Origin: G963667675 sp964291545
Lineage (GTDB): Bacteria > Chloroflexota > Dehalococcoidia > Lucifugimonadales > UBA3495
Assembly: GCA_964291545.2 (NCBI GenBank)
Contig: OZ219860.1
Location: 1,054,001-1,118,000, forward strand
Reading direction: 5' to 3'
DNA: 64,000 nucleotides
The notes below the pieces were generated by a model that made no database searches, was not told where the DNA came from, and was given only the letters and a program-made list of their open reading frames with translations. Shown here piece after piece: positions 16,231 to 24,567 of the stretch. The position numbers and the translations under genes are program-made. The stretch's first letter is position 1, and every line of letters starts with the position of its first letter.

Positions 16231-17310
16231 CTAGAACTGCCCGGCCTTCAACAACTGCTCCTGCTCCCAGCTGGTCAGCCGGTCGATAATATCGTCCAGT
16301 CCGCCGTCCATGACTCTAGGCATTCCATGAAAGCTGTTGCCGATGCGGTGGTCGGTAATCCGGTCCTGTGGGTAGTTGTAAGTACGGATCTTCTCGGCCC
16401 GCTCTGCCCCGCCGACCTGGGAACGCCGGTTTTGGGTAATCTCCGCCGATTGACGCTCCTGCTCGGCCTCGTAAATCCGGGCCCGCAGCATGGACATAGC
16501 CTTCTGCTTGTTCTTGTACTGTGAACGCTCGTCCTGGCAGACCACTGTAATGCCGGTTGGCTCGTGGACAAGCCGCACCGCCGTAGCGACCTTGTTGACG
16601 TTCTGGCCTCCGTGGCCGCCGGCGTGAAACACGTCAGTTCGCAGGTCGCCGGGGTTAATCTTGACTTCCACCTCGTCGGCCTGGGGCAGAACGGCGACGG
16701 TTGCCGTAGAAGTGTGAATCCGTCCTTGGGCTTCAGTCTCGGGAATCCTTTGGACCCGGTGGACGCCCCTCTCGTATTTCAGGCGACTGAAGGCTCCTTC
16801 GCCTTGAATCTCAAATACGATCTTGTTGAATCCTCCCAAGTCCGAGGGGTTGGAGTCCATCACGTCGACCTTCCAGTTACGCAGTTGGGCGTACCGGCTG
16901 TACGCCCGGTATAGATCGCTGGCGAAGAGTCCTGCTTCGGCTCCGCCTGTACCGGCCCTTATCTCTACGATGACGCTGCGTTCGTCGTTGGGATCTTTGG
17001 GCAGCAGGGCCAGCTTCAACTCTCTTTGCAACTGGTCCAGGCGTCCGTTGACCGCTTCGAGTTCGTCCCTGGCCATCCGGGCCAGTTCGGGGTCGGCTTC
17101 TTCATGAAGCAGCCCCTCCAGGTCTTCTCTCTCCCCGTTTAGAGTTTGATGCTCCCTGGAGATTTCCACCAACTCCTCCAGAGAAGCCCGTTCCTTTGCC
17201 AATTGCTGCACCTGGGCGAAGTCGGCCGCCACCTCGGGCCGGGCCAGTTGTTCGTCGATTTCTTCGTAGCGGCGAAGGACTGAATCCAGCTTGTCAAACA
17301 GCGAATTCAT
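16231..17310 (-). CDS. prfA: Peptide chain release factor 1
   Basis: 359-aa RF1, which terminates translation at UAA and UAG. An N-terminal coiled-coil domain is followed by the stop-codon recognition region RVQRIPETEAQGRIHTS. The GGQ peptidyl-hydrolysis motif is in FHAGGHGGQNVNKVATAVRL, and a basic C-terminal domain contains RSQVGGAERAEKIRTYNYPQDRITDHR. Length is standard. ATG at 17310. It is transcribed with prmC downstream. Confidence 0.96.
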   Translation of the reverse strand: MNSLFDKLDSVLRRYEEIDEQLARPEVAADFAQVQQLAKERASLEELVEISREHQTLNGEREDLEGLLHEEADPELARMARDELEAVNGRLDQLQRELKLALLPKDPNDERSVIVEIRAGTGGAEAGLFASDLYRAYSRYAQLRNWKVDVMDSNPSDLGGFNKIVFEIQGEGAFSRLKYERGVHRVQRIPETEAQGRIHTSTATVAVLPQADEVEVKINPGDLRTDVFHAGGHGGQNVNKVATAVRLVHEPTGITVVCQDERSQYKNKQKAMSMLRARIYEAEQERQSAEITQNRRSQVGGAERAEKIRTYNYPQDRITDHRIGNSFHGMPRVMDGGLDDIIDRLTSWEQEQLLKAGQF

Positions 17311-17485
17311 GGTAAGTCTCGTAAGAACATTCGAGTTCTATGGCGTAATCTGCAAGGGCGCTATATTCCGGTTTCCAGCTTACTTTAAACCCTCTCGCCG
17401 GACAAGGCCCTGTGTCGCCGATTATGACCTTGGCATTAAAATGGACTTGCCTGATGTTACGCCGGCTGGGGTGTAGAGGACCTCG

Positions 17486-18571
17486 ATGCGACACATCTTA
17501 CACGCCGATTTAGACGCCTTCTATGCGGCGGTGGAGCAACTGGACAATCCGGAGTTGCGAGGCAAGCCGGTCCTAGTCGGCGGCCGCCCAGAGGACAGAG
17601 GGGTGGTGGCCACCGCTTCCTACGAAGCCAGGGAGTTTGGCGTCCACTCGGCGATGCCCATGCGTTCTGCGGTGCGGCGTTGCCCCCAGGGCATTGTCGT
17701 GCCGCCGCGGTTTGGCCGCTACCGGGAGATGTCCTCCATAGTTATGGGGATTTTCCGGCAGCTAACCGACCTGGTGGAAGCCCTGTCCCTTGACGAGGCT
17801 TACCTGGACGTGACTGAGGCCGTAGAAGGAGGGAAGCCGCCGCTGGCGGTGGCCTTGGACCTGAAGCAACAGGTGCGGGATGAAACGGGTCTGGTATTGT
17901 CCGTAGGGGTGGCTACCAACAAATCGGTGGCCAAGGTCGCCTCGGACTTGCGCAAGCCCGACGGCCTGGTGGTAGTCGCGCCGGGCGAGGAAGCGGAGTT
18001 TCTCGCACCGCTGCCGGTAGGCAAGCTCTATGGTATCGGACCGAAGACCGTAGGAAGACTTGAGGGAGAGGGGGTGAAGACCATCGGCGAGTTGGCGGCC
18101 CAACCGATAGCCTGGTTCGCTAGCCATTTCGGCCAACGGGCTGCGTCGGTCCGCGCCAAGGCCATGGGGGAAGACCAGGAACCAGTGCACACCGGACGGG
18201 AAACCAAGTCCATAAGCGCAGAAACCACGTTTACATCGGACGTGGCCGAGCCGGAACGGCTAAGACAGGAACTGTCCAAGCTGGCAGCCAATGTGGCCGG
18301 CCACTTGAGCAACAGCGAGCTTCAGGGTAGAACGGTGACTTTAAAGGCCAGACTAGCCGACTTTACGACGTTCACCCGCCAGGTGACCATCCCGTCGCCT
18401 ACCGCTTCCGAAGAGGCTATAGTGGCCCAGGCTTGGCGGCTTCTGTCGTTGGAACTGGCCCCCGGACGCTCGTTCAGACTGCTGGGAGTTGGAGTCTCGT
18501 CTTTCGACCAAAGCCCTCATTTGCAGTTGTCGCTGTTCGGGGAGGACGCCGGAGATGGAGACGTCACCTGA
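17486..18571 (+). CDS. dinB: DNA polymerase IV (Y family)
   Basis: 361-aa translesion polymerase. The catalytic carboxylates are visible in the N-terminal HADLDAFYAAVE (D8) and in SLDEAYLDVT (D103, E104). Also seen are the steric-gate region DAFYA, the GVATNKSVAKVASDLRKPDG segment and the helix-hairpin-helix GKLYGIGPKTVGRLEGEGVKTIGEL. A C-terminal little-finger domain ends in QSPHLQLSLF, a plausible beta-clamp-binding tail. Its end overlaps the convergent cofE by 8 bp. No LexA-type operator was recognised upstream. Confidence 0.95.
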   Translation: MRHILHADLDAFYAAVEQLDNPELRGKPVLVGGRPEDRGVVATASYEAREFGVHSAMPMRSAVRRCPQGIVVPPRFGRYREMSSIVMGIFRQLTDLVEALSLDEAYLDVTEAVEGGKPPLAVALDLKQQVRDETGLVLSVGVATNKSVAKVASDLRKPDGLVVVAPGEEAEFLAPLPVGKLYGIGPKTVGRLEGEGVKTIGELAAQPIAWFASHFGQRAASVRAKAMGEDQEPVHTGRETKSISAETTFTSDVAEPERLRQELSKLAANVAGHLSNSELQGRTVTLKARLADFTTFTRQVTIPSPTASEEAIVAQAWRLLSLELAPGRSFRLLGVGVSSFDQSPHLQLSLFGEDAGDGDVT

Positions 18572-19322
18572 ACAGGTCTTTGTCCCCCGTCCGGATGAGG
18601 CGCTGTATACTGGCGCTTTTAGTGGGCACATGGTTATGGCCGCGTATGATTGTCACAGGCACACCGTCGACCTTACCGGTCACCAATTCAGCCGCGGCGG
18701 CCAGTTCGTCGGCCACCGCAATCTCAGTAGTGTGCATCATGTTGCCGTGGCTGTCCTCCAGCCCCACATAGCTCACCATGGGATCCAGACCAGCGACGCC
18801 GATAGCTACGTTGGTAGCGCCGTTACGCCAGGGCCTTCCGAAGGTGTCGGAGACAATGACCGCCACATCGACGCCACGCCTGGCCTTGATGGACTCCATG
18901 ATGCGCCTGGCGGAGGCGTCGGGGTCCACCGGCAACAGAGCAACGGTTTCCGACCCTGGAATGTTGGAGGCGTCGACGCCGGCGTTGGCGCAGATAAAGC
19001 CGTGACGCGTCTCGCTGATGATCACTCCCCGGTCCATGCGCACCACCCGCGCACTCTCACGAAGGACGATTTCCGTGTGCCTCGGGTCCCGACGATGGCC
19101 TTCCGTGATGGTCACCGCCAACGGCGAGGGCTCGATGCCCTCGAAACCAATTACCCTGTCCTCAGCCTTGGAAACCACCTTCTGGGTAACTACAACCACG
19201 TCACCCGCCTCAATAGGCGTTCCCTGGCGCTGGGCGGCGTCCATCAAGAATACGGCCAAGTCGTCTCCGGGCTTGACCTCAGGCATCCCTTGGACGCCGA
19301 TTATTTGGAGTTGAGGAGGCAT
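18564..19322 (-). CDS. cofE: Coenzyme F420-0:L-glutamate ligase
   Basis: 252-aa CofE, which adds glutamates to F420-0 using GTP. Seen are LQIIGVQGMPEVKPGDDLA, GDVVVVTQKVVSKAEDRV, the central ESARVVRMDRGVIISETRHGFICANAGVDASN, VIVSDTFGRPWRNGATNVAIGVAG and the final TIIRGHNHVPT, which match CofE along its whole length. The fused nitroreductase-like domain of actinobacterial FbiB is absent. The gene lies 26 kb away from cofGHDC in this window. The 3' end overlaps dinB by 8 bp in convergent orientation. GAGGAGGC stands just before the ATG. Confidence 0.94.
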   Translation of the reverse strand: MPPQLQIIGVQGMPEVKPGDDLAVFLMDAAQRQGTPIEAGDVVVVTQKVVSKAEDRVIGFEGIEPSPLAVTITEGHRRDPRHTEIVLRESARVVRMDRGVIISETRHGFICANAGVDASNIPGSETVALLPVDPDASARRIMESIKARRGVDVAVIVSDTFGRPWRNGATNVAIGVAGLDPMVSYVGLEDSHGNMMHTTEIAVADELAAAAELVTGKVDGVPVTIIRGHNHVPTKSASIQRLIRTGDKDLFR

Positions 19323-19389
19323 GACTTGTTACCTCTAGGCGGTTTGTTCCAGTATACCCCTTCGGAAGCCCTATGCTAAAATCCACACG

Positions 19390-19971
19390 ATGGCTTCATC
19401 TTCTTCTTACAGAAAGAGGCTCTACACTAAGTTCGGCGATCAGGGCACGACCAGCTTGCTGTATGGTGGCCGGGTGTCCAAAAACGACCTCCATACCGAA
19501 GCCTACGGCATCACCGACGAGGCAGTCTCAGCCATGGGCTTGGCGCGTGCTTTGAGCGAAGACACCAGAGTCAAAGACGCTCTGCGGGACTTGCAACGAG
19601 AACTATTCACGATTGCCGCCGAACTGGCAACCGAGCCGGACGAATACGACCTCTTTCAGCAACACTTCGCGCCAGTCACAGAGGACATGGTGGCGAACCT
19701 GGAATCGATGATCGACTCATTGGAAGACGACGTAGAGATGCCCAAGGTCTTCATTTTGCCGGGCGGCTCGCCGGCGTCGGCGGCCATCGACCTGGCACGC
19801 TGCATCATCCGAACCTCCGAACGGAGGGTGGTTGCCCTGAAAGAGGCGGGACGACTAACCAACGAGTTGCTCATCACCTACCTGAACCGATTAGGCGACC
19901 TGCTGTTTGTGCTGGCCCGTTACCAGGACCGTGATTTGCCGCTGGAACGCGCCACAGGCGAGCGGAGCTAG
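19390..19971 (+). CDS. PduO-type cob(I)alamin adenosyltransferase
   Basis: 193-aa ATP:cob(I)alamin adenosyltransferase that makes adenosylcobalamin. The N-terminal ATP-binding motif is YTKFGDQGTTSLLYGGRVSKND (normally TxxGDxGxTxL). FILPGGSPASAAIDLARCIIRTSERRVV and LLITYLNRLGDLLFVLARY match the PduO family. The start at 19390 has a poor upstream purine signal. It is followed 13 bp later by hisH, so it may head an unusual co-transcribed set. No B12-dependent enzyme or cobalamin riboswitch was recognised in the window. Confidence 0.92.
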   Translation: MASSSSYRKRLYTKFGDQGTTSLLYGGRVSKNDLHTEAYGITDEAVSAMGLARALSEDTRVKDALRDLQRELFTIAAELATEPDEYDLFQQHFAPVTEDMVANLESMIDSLEDDVEMPKVFILPGGSPASAAIDLARCIIRTSERRVVALKEAGRLTNELLITYLNRLGDLLFVLARYQDRDLPLERATGERS

Positions 19972-19984
19972 GGCCGATGGATCG

Positions 19985-20635
19985 ATGATCAAGTTAGCGG
20001 TTATCGATTACGACTCCGGCAACTTGCGCAGCGTGGCCAAGGCGCTGGAGTTGGCCGGCGTATCCCCATTGGTAACGGGCAACCCGGATGACTTGGCCAC
20101 AGCGGACGCCGTCATATTTCCCGGAGTCGGGTCCGCACCCGCCGCCATGCGAGCGTTGCAGAAGCGACGGTTGGTGCAACCGTTGCGCGACTACGTAGCC
20201 TCAGGCCGGCCATTTTTGGGAGTATGCCTGGGCCTGCAGCTATTGATGGAGAACACCGAGGAAGGTGACGCACAATGCCTGGGAATAATCCCGGGTGTGG
20301 TGAGGCGACTGCCTCCAGGCATCAAGGTGCCCCACATGGGATGGAACAGCGTAAGATTGCGGCAAGCGCATCCTGTCTTCGATGGCATTCCCCAGGACAG
20401 CTTCTTCTATTTCGTGCATAGCTACTACGCCGTACCAGCCGAGCTCGACGGCGAGATTGGAGCTACCAAGTACGACATCACCTTTTGCAGCGTGTATGCC
20501 CAGGGGAACCTGATAGCCACCCAATTTCACCCGGAAAAAAGCGGCGATACGGGCACGCTCATCTACAAGAACTTCTGTGACCTGGCCGAGGAGCATGCGG
20601 CAGACCTCCGACGTAAGTCTGCCGTAATCCCATAA
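19985..20635 (+). CDS. hisH: Imidazole glycerol phosphate synthase, glutaminase subunit
   Basis: 216-aa class I glutamine amidotransferase that supplies ammonia to HisF in histidine synthesis. The catalytic triad is readable: Cys in FLGVCLGLQLLME (C81) and His and Glu in TQFHPEKSG (H182, E184). The oxyanion-strand motif IFPGVGSAPAAM is also present. It is followed 33 bp later by hisA. Its partner hisF is not in this window. Confidence 0.95.
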   Translation: MIKLAVIDYDSGNLRSVAKALELAGVSPLVTGNPDDLATADAVIFPGVGSAPAAMRALQKRRLVQPLRDYVASGRPFLGVCLGLQLLMENTEEGDAQCLGIIPGVVRRLPPGIKVPHMGWNSVRLRQAHPVFDGIPQDSFFYFVHSYYAVPAELDGEIGATKYDITFCSVYAQGNLIATQFHPEKSGDTGTLIYKNFCDLAEEHAADLRRKSAVIP

Positions 20636-20668
20636 GCCGCTCCCGGTAGTTCCACAGGTTAACTATCC

Positions 20669-21406
20669 ATGGAAGTAATCCCAGCAATCGACCTCAGGTC
20701 TGGCCGTTGTGTTCGCCTGTACCAGGGCGACTACCAACGCGAGACGGTCTATTCCGAAGACCCGGTTGCAATGGCCCTGCACTGGCAGCAGCAAGGCGCC
20801 CCCCGGCTACACCTAGTGGATCTGGACGGGGCCGCTGATGGTAGGCCGCGCAACTTGGGTATCCTGTCTCAAATCATGCGCTCCTTGTCCATTCCTGTGC
20901 AAGTCGGGGGCGGGATACGCGACGAGGAGACAGCGCAGAGCCTGCTAACCGCCGGCGCCGACAGGGTGGTGCTGGGCACCGCTGCGGTGGAACACCCGTC
21001 TTTGGTGGAATATCTTTGTTCGGGCTACGGAGCCGACCGAATCGTTGTAGCCATCGACGCACGAGACGGACAGGTAGCCATCAAGGGCTGGAAGGAGCAA
21101 AGCGCGATCGGCGTCCTGGATTTGGCGCGTAAGATGGCCTCGCTGGGGGTGACGCGCCTGCTCTATACCGATATTTCCAGGGATGGCACCTTGACCCAGC
21201 CCAATGTGGAAACCAATGCGTCCCTCGTGCGCGATACCGGGATGGCAGTGCTGGCCTCGGGAGGAGTCACCGCTGTCGAGCACCTCCGGCTGCTGGCCGG
21301 CGTCGGCGTCGAAGGGGCGATCCTGGGCCGGGCCCTGTACGACGGTGTTATCGCCCTACCCGATGCCATAACGGCGGCCGCGGCTGAAAACACACCGGGT
21401 GCATGA
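20669..21406 (+). CDS. hisA: ProFAR isomerase
   Basis: 245-aa (beta/alpha)8 isomerase that converts ProFAR to PRFAR in histidine synthesis. The N-terminus VIPAIDLRSGRCVRLYQGDY has the first catalytic Asp. VQVGGGIRDEETAQSLLTAGADRVVLGTAAV gives a phosphate site, and YTDISRDGTLTQPN has the second catalytic Asp. ASGGVTAVEHL and EGAILGRALYDG give the second phosphate site. It forms a two-gene his fragment with hisH. Confidence 0.95.
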   Translation: MEVIPAIDLRSGRCVRLYQGDYQRETVYSEDPVAMALHWQQQGAPRLHLVDLDGAADGRPRNLGILSQIMRSLSIPVQVGGGIRDEETAQSLLTAGADRVVLGTAAVEHPSLVEYLCSGYGADRIVVAIDARDGQVAIKGWKEQSAIGVLDLARKMASLGVTRLLYTDISRDGTLTQPNVETNASLVRDTGMAVLASGGVTAVEHLRLLAGVGVEGAILGRALYDGVIALPDAITAAAAENTPGA

Positions 21407-21452
21407 CGGGCCAGCCGTTCGCGGACAGACCGACGGTAGAGCTGGAACTGAG

Positions 21453-22046
21453 TTAGCCGGAACCTGACGCGGGGGCGTTGGCCCGGTTGTCCAAGAGTTC
21501 CGAGCGAAGGGCGCTCCGCTCCTCGGCTTTGGCGAGCCAGTCTTCCCGCAACACTTCCATCAAGATGAAGTCTTGGGAAATGCGCCGGACTTTCTTGACC
21601 GGCGTGAACCCGCTTTTTTCAAAGCAGCGCTGGGCCCGCTTGTTCCACTCCAAGGTGTGCAGATAGACGCGCTTCAGCCCCTTCTCAGTGAACAGATACT
21701 CCAGCAGCGTTGTCACGGCGTCATACCCGTAGGAGTTGCTCCAATAGTCCCGGTCGCCGATGACGATGCCCACCTCCGCCTGCCGGTTGACGCTGTCCAG
21801 ATCGTAGTACATGCAGTTGCCGATGAACCTGCCGTCCAGAGTCACCGTCGCAAAGTGCTTGGACCCAGGGGTGGGATAGCGGAGTTGGTCCTTGAAAATC
21901 TTCAGGTAACGGTCGAAGGTCATTGTCAGAGGATAGGCAGCGTCCAGCCGCGCCAGTTCGGGGTCGCTACGCCAGATGTAGTCCCGCTCAGCGTCTTCCT
22001 CGCGCTTGTCCCGCAATATGACCTTTACGCCTTGGAGTTCCACCAT
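21453..22046 (-). CDS. GNAT-family N-acetyltransferase (RimJ/RimL-like)
   Basis: 197-aa GNAT acetyltransferase. The central IGNCMYYDLDSVNRQAEVGIVIGDRDYWSNSYGYDAVTTLLEYLF has the acetyl-CoA pyrophosphate-binding loop in its variant form. This is followed by LKRVYLHTLEWNKRAQRCFEKSGF, the usual NxRAxRxxEKxGF signature of RimJ/RimL relatives. The substrate (protein N-terminus, small molecule or antibiotic) cannot be predicted. It lies 11 bp downstream of the Nudix gene on the same strand. Confidence 0.85.
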   Translation of the reverse strand: MVELQGVKVILRDKREEDAERDYIWRSDPELARLDAAYPLTMTFDRYLKIFKDQLRYPTPGSKHFATVTLDGRFIGNCMYYDLDSVNRQAEVGIVIGDRDYWSNSYGYDAVTTLLEYLFTEKGLKRVYLHTLEWNKRAQRCFEKSGFTPVKKVRRISQDFILMEVLREDWLAKAEERSALRSELLDNRANAPASGSG

Positions 22047-22057
22047 GAGACAAGCCC

Positions 22058-22558
22058 CTAGCGCTTAGCCAGGACCTCAATGGCCCGCCGCAAGACCTCG
22101 GCCTCGTTGTCGTAGGTCAATAATTCCAGGGCCTCTTCAGATGGAAACCACTGTACTACGTCGAACTCGGGGTCATGCAAGTCGATGCCGCCGCCGACGG
22201 GCGCCATCAAATAGTAATGCACAGTCTTGTGGTAACGAGCGTTGGGTTCCCGCCGGCTGAACCAATATTCAATGGCGCCTAGCGGTGTGTCTATCTCGAC
22301 TTCCAGGCCGGTCTCTTCCTGGACTTCCCTCAGGGCCGTCTGTTCCAAGGTTTCCCCCGGTTCCGGGGTCCCTTTGGCCAGGCTCCAGCTATAACTTTGG
22401 TCCGACGGGCCAGCGGCGGTTGCACCGCCTTTTTCTTCTCCAGTAGAAATTGCCCGACCGCACAACGCTGTCTCGACGCGTCCATTGACCCGCCTGTGGA
22501 CAACTCCCCCGGCGGAAACAAGGTTCTCTATCCGGCCCTTGCCCGTTCGCTTGGTCAA
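22058..22558 (-). CDS. Nudix hydrolase
   Basis: 166-aa Nudix hydrolase. The catalytic box G-x5-E-x7-REVQEETGL is complete (residues 63-85). The protein cleaves a nucleoside diphosphate linked to another moiety, and YWFSRREPNARYHKTVHYYLM resembles the Ap4A/diphosphoinositol-type subgroup. TTG at 22558 is the most upstream in-frame start, and the true start could be a few codons downstream. It is in one unit with the GNAT gene. Confidence 0.88.
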   Translation of the reverse strand: MTKRTGKGRIENLVSAGGVVHRRVNGRVETALCGRAISTGEEKGGATAAGPSDQSYSWSLAKGTPEPGETLEQTALREVQEETGLEVEIDTPLGAIEYWFSRREPNARYHKTVHYYLMAPVGGGIDLHDPEFDVVQWFPSEEALELLTYDNEAEVLRRAIEVLAKR

Positions 22559-22665
22559 GATTCGGCCTTGGAGGCATTGGTAGTAGCAATGGTAGAAGCC
22601 AGTGCGGGTAGAATCAGCATGGGGGCAACTTGTGGGGGTTCACAGTGCTTAGTCTAGGGGTTCCG

Positions 22666-22932
22666 CTACGCGCCGCCGCTAATGGCAGGGACGAAATGGA
22701 CTTCGCTATCCTCCGACAGCTTCTCAAGAAGCCCCAGTCTTCCCACCTCGCCGTCAATGGACACCGCCAGGTTGGACCTCATCTTGTTTCCTTCAACCAG
22801 CCTGGCCTTGATACCGGGGTACAACTGTTCAAGGCTGTCGACAGCCTGGCGAACGTTCCCGGCTTCGATCTGTACTTCCTTTACACCACCGGCCAGAGGC
22901 TGGAGCATGGTTGGTATGAATACCCTGGCCAT
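22666..22932 (-). CDS. MoaD/ThiS-family ubiquitin-like protein
   Basis: 88-aa beta-grasp sulfur-carrier-like protein. It has the family pattern of an N-terminal strand (ARVFIPTMLQPLAGG), a central helix (AVDSLEQLYPGIKARL) and a C-terminus reading FVPAISGGA. The diglycine that is activated and thiocarboxylated in MoaD or ThiS is present, but one Ala follows it. That tail would have to be removed, or the protein may use another chemistry. ATG at 22932 is preceded at seven bases by AAGGAG. It lies about 120 bp from the molybdenum hydroxylase subunits, so a link to molybdopterin is plausible but unproven. Confidence 0.78.
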   Translation of the reverse strand: MARVFIPTMLQPLAGGVKEVQIEAGNVRQAVDSLEQLYPGIKARLVEGNKMRSNLAVSIDGEVGRLGLLEKLSEDSEVHFVPAISGGA

Positions 22933-23054
22933 CAACCGGCTCCTTAGATTGCGGCGACGGGCGCTGCGGATATCTCAACGCCCGGGCGTAATTTCACTAC
23001 CCGCGGCCGCCCGCGCGCTTTCGCGGTCCTGTCGATGCCGGACCGGCCACAGGC

Positions 23055-23537
23055 CTAGCCGGCCTGTTTCATCCTTTCCGAGGCGTCCAGTACTGCCCGG
23101 ACAATCTTGTCGTAGCCGGTGCACCGGCACAGGTTGCCGGCCAGCCATTCCCGAACTCTATGCTCGTCAACGTCCTTCTCGCTGTCCAACAGCCCTTTGG
23201 CGGCGACGATGAAGCCGGGGGTGCAGATACCGCATTGAAGGGCGGCGTGCTCCAAGAAACATTGTTGCAGCGGGTGTAGCCCCTCAGGCGTGGCCAGGCC
23301 TTCAATCGTGGTGATTTCTCGTCCCTGGACCTCAACGCCCAAGACCAGGCAGGAATCGACAATCCGGCCATCCAGGATCACTGTGCACGCGCCGCAGTTG
23401 CCGTCGTTGCAACCCTCTTTGGTGCCGGTCAGGCCCAACACATCCCGCAGGCATTCCAGCAGGCTCTGGCGAGGCTCGCAAAGAAAGTTGACCTGCTCGC
23501 CGTTGATAGTCGTTTGTACGTGAGTAACTCCGGGCAT
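23055..23537 (-). CDS. Molybdenum hydroxylase [2Fe-2S] small subunit (CoxS/XdhC-type)
   Basis: 160-aa iron-sulfur subunit of a xanthine dehydrogenase/CO dehydrogenase-family enzyme. The plant-type cluster motif is GCNDGNCGACTVILDG. The C-terminal helical domain holds the second cluster with CGICTPGFIV and NLCRCTGYDKIVRAV. Electrons would pass from the molybdenum site through both clusters to FAD. Its start overlaps the stop of the FAD subunit (TAATG). The molybdopterin-binding large subunit is not adjacent. Confidence 0.93.
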   Translation of the reverse strand: MPGVTHVQTTINGEQVNFLCEPRQSLLECLRDVLGLTGTKEGCNDGNCGACTVILDGRIVDSCLVLGVEVQGREITTIEGLATPEGLHPLQQCFLEHAALQCGICTPGFIVAAKGLLDSEKDVDEHRVREWLAGNLCRCTGYDKIVRAVLDASERMKQAG

Positions 23538-24415
23538 TATTCCTCCCCTCTGGCACGTTGGATGGCTTGATTAAGAGTGCGCCTGGTCAATACACCCACC
23601 AAGTGGGTACGCTGGCGAACGGTGCCCCGCATGTCGCTGATGGGCGAGGCTACAGCCTGGGCCTTCTCTGAGGCGTCTTGTATGGCCTCTTCGGACACGG
23701 GTTTGCCGGCCAAACTCTCGCCGGCTTCACGGGCGAGCACGGGGGTCGGAGCCACCGAGGCCAGAGCAATACGGGCAGAAACGAAGTTCTGTCCCGAGTC
23801 GTCCAAGACTACGGAACTGCCCACGCCGGCCACGGCGATGTCCATCTCGTTTCGGGGTATAAACCGAAGGTACTTTGCCCCGGAGTGGGCTTGGGGAGCG
23901 GGCAGGTTTATTGACACTAGTATCTCGCCTGTCTTCAGGACGTTCTGTCCCGGAGCGGTGCAAAAGTCTTCCGCTGGGACTTGGCGGGTCCCGTCAGGGC
24001 CGGCAACATTGCATACTCCGCCCAGCACTATGACCGGAGGAATAGAATCGCCACTGGGAGCGGCGTTGCACAGGTTGCCGCCGATACTGGCCCGCCCCTG
24101 GATTTGGATGCCGCCAATGAGAGATGCGGCGTCAATCAACCCCGGATAGGCGGAGGCTACGTCCTGGTTCTGGTAAATGCGGTAGCATGGAACAGCCGCT
24201 CCCAGCACCAAGCCATTCGTGGAATCGTAGGACACTTCGTTTAACTCAGGAATCTCTTTAACGTCCACCAAGACGTCTGCACTGCGCCTGCGGCCCCTGA
24301 GCATCACCAGAATATCGGTGCCGCCAGCTATGACTTTTGCCCTGTCGCCCTTGGAAGCCATAAGCGATACGGCTTCGCCTACGGTAGTCGGCACTTCATA
24401 GTCAATCCATTCCAA
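23537..24415 (-). CDS. Molybdenum hydroxylase FAD-binding subunit (CoxM-type)
   Basis: 292-aa FAD-binding middle subunit. FAD motifs are KVIAGGTDILVMLRGRR near the N-terminus and the second FAD loop RASIGGNLCNAAPSGDSIPPVIVLG. The C-terminal CO-dehydrogenase flavoprotein domain follows (VARIALASVAPTPVLAREAGESLAGK). TTG at 24415 follows GGAGGAGG. It is coupled to the small subunit by a TAATG overlap. The usual order M-S-L is not completed here: the next gene downstream is the MoaD-like protein. Confidence 0.92.
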   Translation of the reverse strand: MEWIDYEVPTTVGEAVSLMASKGDRAKVIAGGTDILVMLRGRRRSADVLVDVKEIPELNEVSYDSTNGLVLGAAVPCYRIYQNQDVASAYPGLIDAASLIGGIQIQGRASIGGNLCNAAPSGDSIPPVIVLGGVCNVAGPDGTRQVPAEDFCTAPGQNVLKTGEILVSINLPAPQAHSGAKYLRFIPRNEMDIAVAGVGSSVVLDDSGQNFVSARIALASVAPTPVLAREAGESLAGKPVSEEAIQDASEKAQAVASPISDMRGTVRQRTHLVGVLTRRTLNQAIQRARGEE

Positions 24416-24539
24416 TTAGGCCACCTCCTCCTAGGAATTACTCACCAGAATTAATCGTCGGGGACTCGCTGCACTGGGAAAGCAATTAATAAGGCGGCCC
24501 CGCCGCCTGCTCAACCCCGGTCTCGCCTTCACAACCGCA

Positions 24540-24567
24540 CATATATTAACCGTAGCCAAGGAGTCAA
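24540..24567 (-). promoter_or_regulatory. Predicted promoter of the molybdenum hydroxylase genes
   Basis: On the minus strand: TTGACT (24567-24562), a 16-bp spacer and TATATG (24545-24540). A second TTGACT lies five bases upstream. The leader of about 120 nt holds a GGCGGC hairpin around 24492-24507. Confidence 0.45.
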
